Below the pieces are notes generated by a model that was not told where the DNA came from, did not search any database, and saw nothing but the letters and a program-made list of their open reading frames with translations. This document shows positions 39,780-40,410 of a stretch of 40,410 nucleotides of DNA, one piece after another. The number at the start of each line of letters is the position of its first letter. The first letter of the stretch is position 1. The stretch lies in the NCBI GenBank assembly GCA_024695625.1, contig JAILHV010000157.1, forward strand, positions 1 through 40,410, written 5' to 3'. The position numbers were made by a program, and so were the translations under genes. The DNA comes from Treponema sp. (GTDB lineage Bacteria; Spirochaetota; Spirochaetia; Treponematales; Treponemataceae).

Positions 39780-40080
39780 GCAGCCAGACCATAGCATTTT
39801 ATCCCGTATTGCAAACAAACAGCGGCATGGAGGCCGCGTCATTTGTTAGCAACAAGACTGGGTGAGTTTTCGCAAGAAAACTCACGGGATAAAATGCCAT
39901 GGATGGTATTTTATCCCGCTTTCCAGGGTTCCGTCTTGGTTGTTGAACAAATAGCGCCAAGGAGGGCGCGTTATTTTGTTATTTTAACAGCAAGTGAGTT
40001 TTCCAACGGGAAAACTCATGGTTAAAAAATTGCACGGATGCAATTTTTTAACACGCGCCCTTCCAATCGGGGCTAAGCTT
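39780..40080 (+). repeat. Composite family C repeat, double unit with four ANGGAN hairpins
   Basis: First unit: M1 GCGGC-ATGGAG-GCCGC (39822-39837); M2 GTGAGTTTTC-GCAA-GAAAACTCAC (39862-39885); M3, a 13-bp stem with one G-T pair (39886-39898/39905-39917), loop ATGGAT. The M3 arm GCATTTTATCCC also occurs at 39794-39805. The CCCGCTTTCCAGGG module follows. Second unit: GCGCC-AAGGAG-GGCGC (39954-39969); TGAGTTTTCC-AACG-GGAAAACTCA (39995-40018); a perfect 13-bp stem 40021-40033/40040-40052 with loop ACGGAT; then CGCCCTTCCAATCGGGG. Confidence 0.85.
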
Positions 40081-40332
40081 AATATTTTACAAAACCCTAT
40101 CCACATCATTCCCCAACCGCCATCTATGTCATTCCCAATCATCCCCCTATACCACAACATTGCTCAGTAAAAAACAAAAAAAATTCGTTCCCTGCACTCG
40201 CAGCGCAGCGTCAAGCGGCCCGTCAAAGGGAACCTACCCAAAAAAAAATCATTTGTTTTTAAACAAGAAACAAAAAGCCTCTCCCTAAACCTTCCAAAAA
40301 AAAGTTTCACAAAAAAAATCATCTGTCAAAAA
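40081..40332. other. Intergenic DNA, no gene seen
   Basis: AT-rich with many A runs on the plus strand. A GTTCCCT...AGGGAAC inverted pair (around 40187-40233) and TTGTTTTTAAACAAGAAACAA are the only structures seen. Confidence 0.5.
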
Positions 40333-40410
40333 TTGGGGTTCTTAGGGGTGAAACCCCTAAGCCGTGCCGGGAAAGGGAGGGGTTTAAGGGGAGGGAAAAC
40401 CCTCGCTTCG
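40333..40410 (+). repeat. Repeat family E, copy 3 (runs off the window)
   Basis: TTGGGGTTCTTAGGGGTGAA, CCCCTAAGCCGTGCCGGG, AAAGGGAGGGGTTTAAGGGG and AACCCTCGCTTCG. It matches 2139-2213 almost base for base after the hairpin. Confidence 0.8.

Noticed and set aside
39790-39860. Integron attC-like site (AACAAA...TTTGTTAGC with a central hairpin)
   Set aside because: The inverted arms recall attC, but no integrase, no cassette series and no consistent R/L boxes are seen; kept only as an alternative mechanism for the hairpin repeats.

Overview
The window looks like a chromosomal segment of a host-associated Treponema or close spirochaete. This rests on the gene families (an rnfCDGEAB cluster, cyclic-nucleotide-binding regulators fused to other domains, many spirochaete-type lipoproteins, a hybrid kinase/Hpt/EAL phosphorelay) and on very repeat-rich intergenic DNA. 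The genus is an inference. No rRNA, tRNA, transposase, integrase or CRISPR array was found.

Layout. 1-2300: start of an NFACT/RqcH-type gene and a three-domain ATPase/cNMP-binding protein with a basic tail, then a composite hairpin repeat. 2340-5922: a secreted glycogen-binding-domain protein, a DUF1361 membrane protein and a SulP anion transporter. 6291-9924: a C_GCAxxG_C_C protein, an MFS transporter and an NSS sodium symporter. 10006-11286: a regulator with two cNMP-binding domains. 12056-17097: the Rnf ferredoxin:NAD+ oxidoreductase operon. 17433-18823: two envelope (lipo)proteins. 19119-20921: an ADP-ribosylglycohydrolase and a Fic toxin with a 58-residue antitoxin. 21411-22993: two tandemly duplicated lipoproteins. 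23446-26086: a small membrane protein, rplM-rpsI, recX and an HTH-receiver protein. 26322-28766: SppA, a DUF975 membrane protein and a CYTH (class IV cyclase-like) protein. 28854-30168: a DUF3990/HTH toxin-antitoxin-like pair with a palindromic operator. 30280-35994: a secreted protein, then Hpt, receiver-GGDEF-EAL and a hybrid sensor kinase. 36346-39722: a TPR lipoprotein, argC and gpsA.

Functional links. Rnf couples ferredoxin/NADH electron transfer to an ion gradient that the NSS symporter could use if the coupling ion is sodium. The hybrid kinase, Hpt and EAL protein together supply every phosphotransfer station of a four-step relay ending in c-di-GMP breakdown. The CYTH protein is a possible source of cAMP for the two cNMP-binding regulators.

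The most unusual content is between the genes. Several families of hairpin repeats keep their loops while their arms change in a matched way from copy to copy. One composite family repeatedly shows hexaloops of the form ANGGAN, the known high-affinity CsrA/RsmA recognition loop, on long perfect stems. In three copies the stem arm occurs a third time, so two mutually exclusive folds are possible. Separately, about ten genes have a -10-like hexamer 6-7 nt before the start codon and mostly no Shine-Dalgarno, which suggests frequent leaderless transcription.
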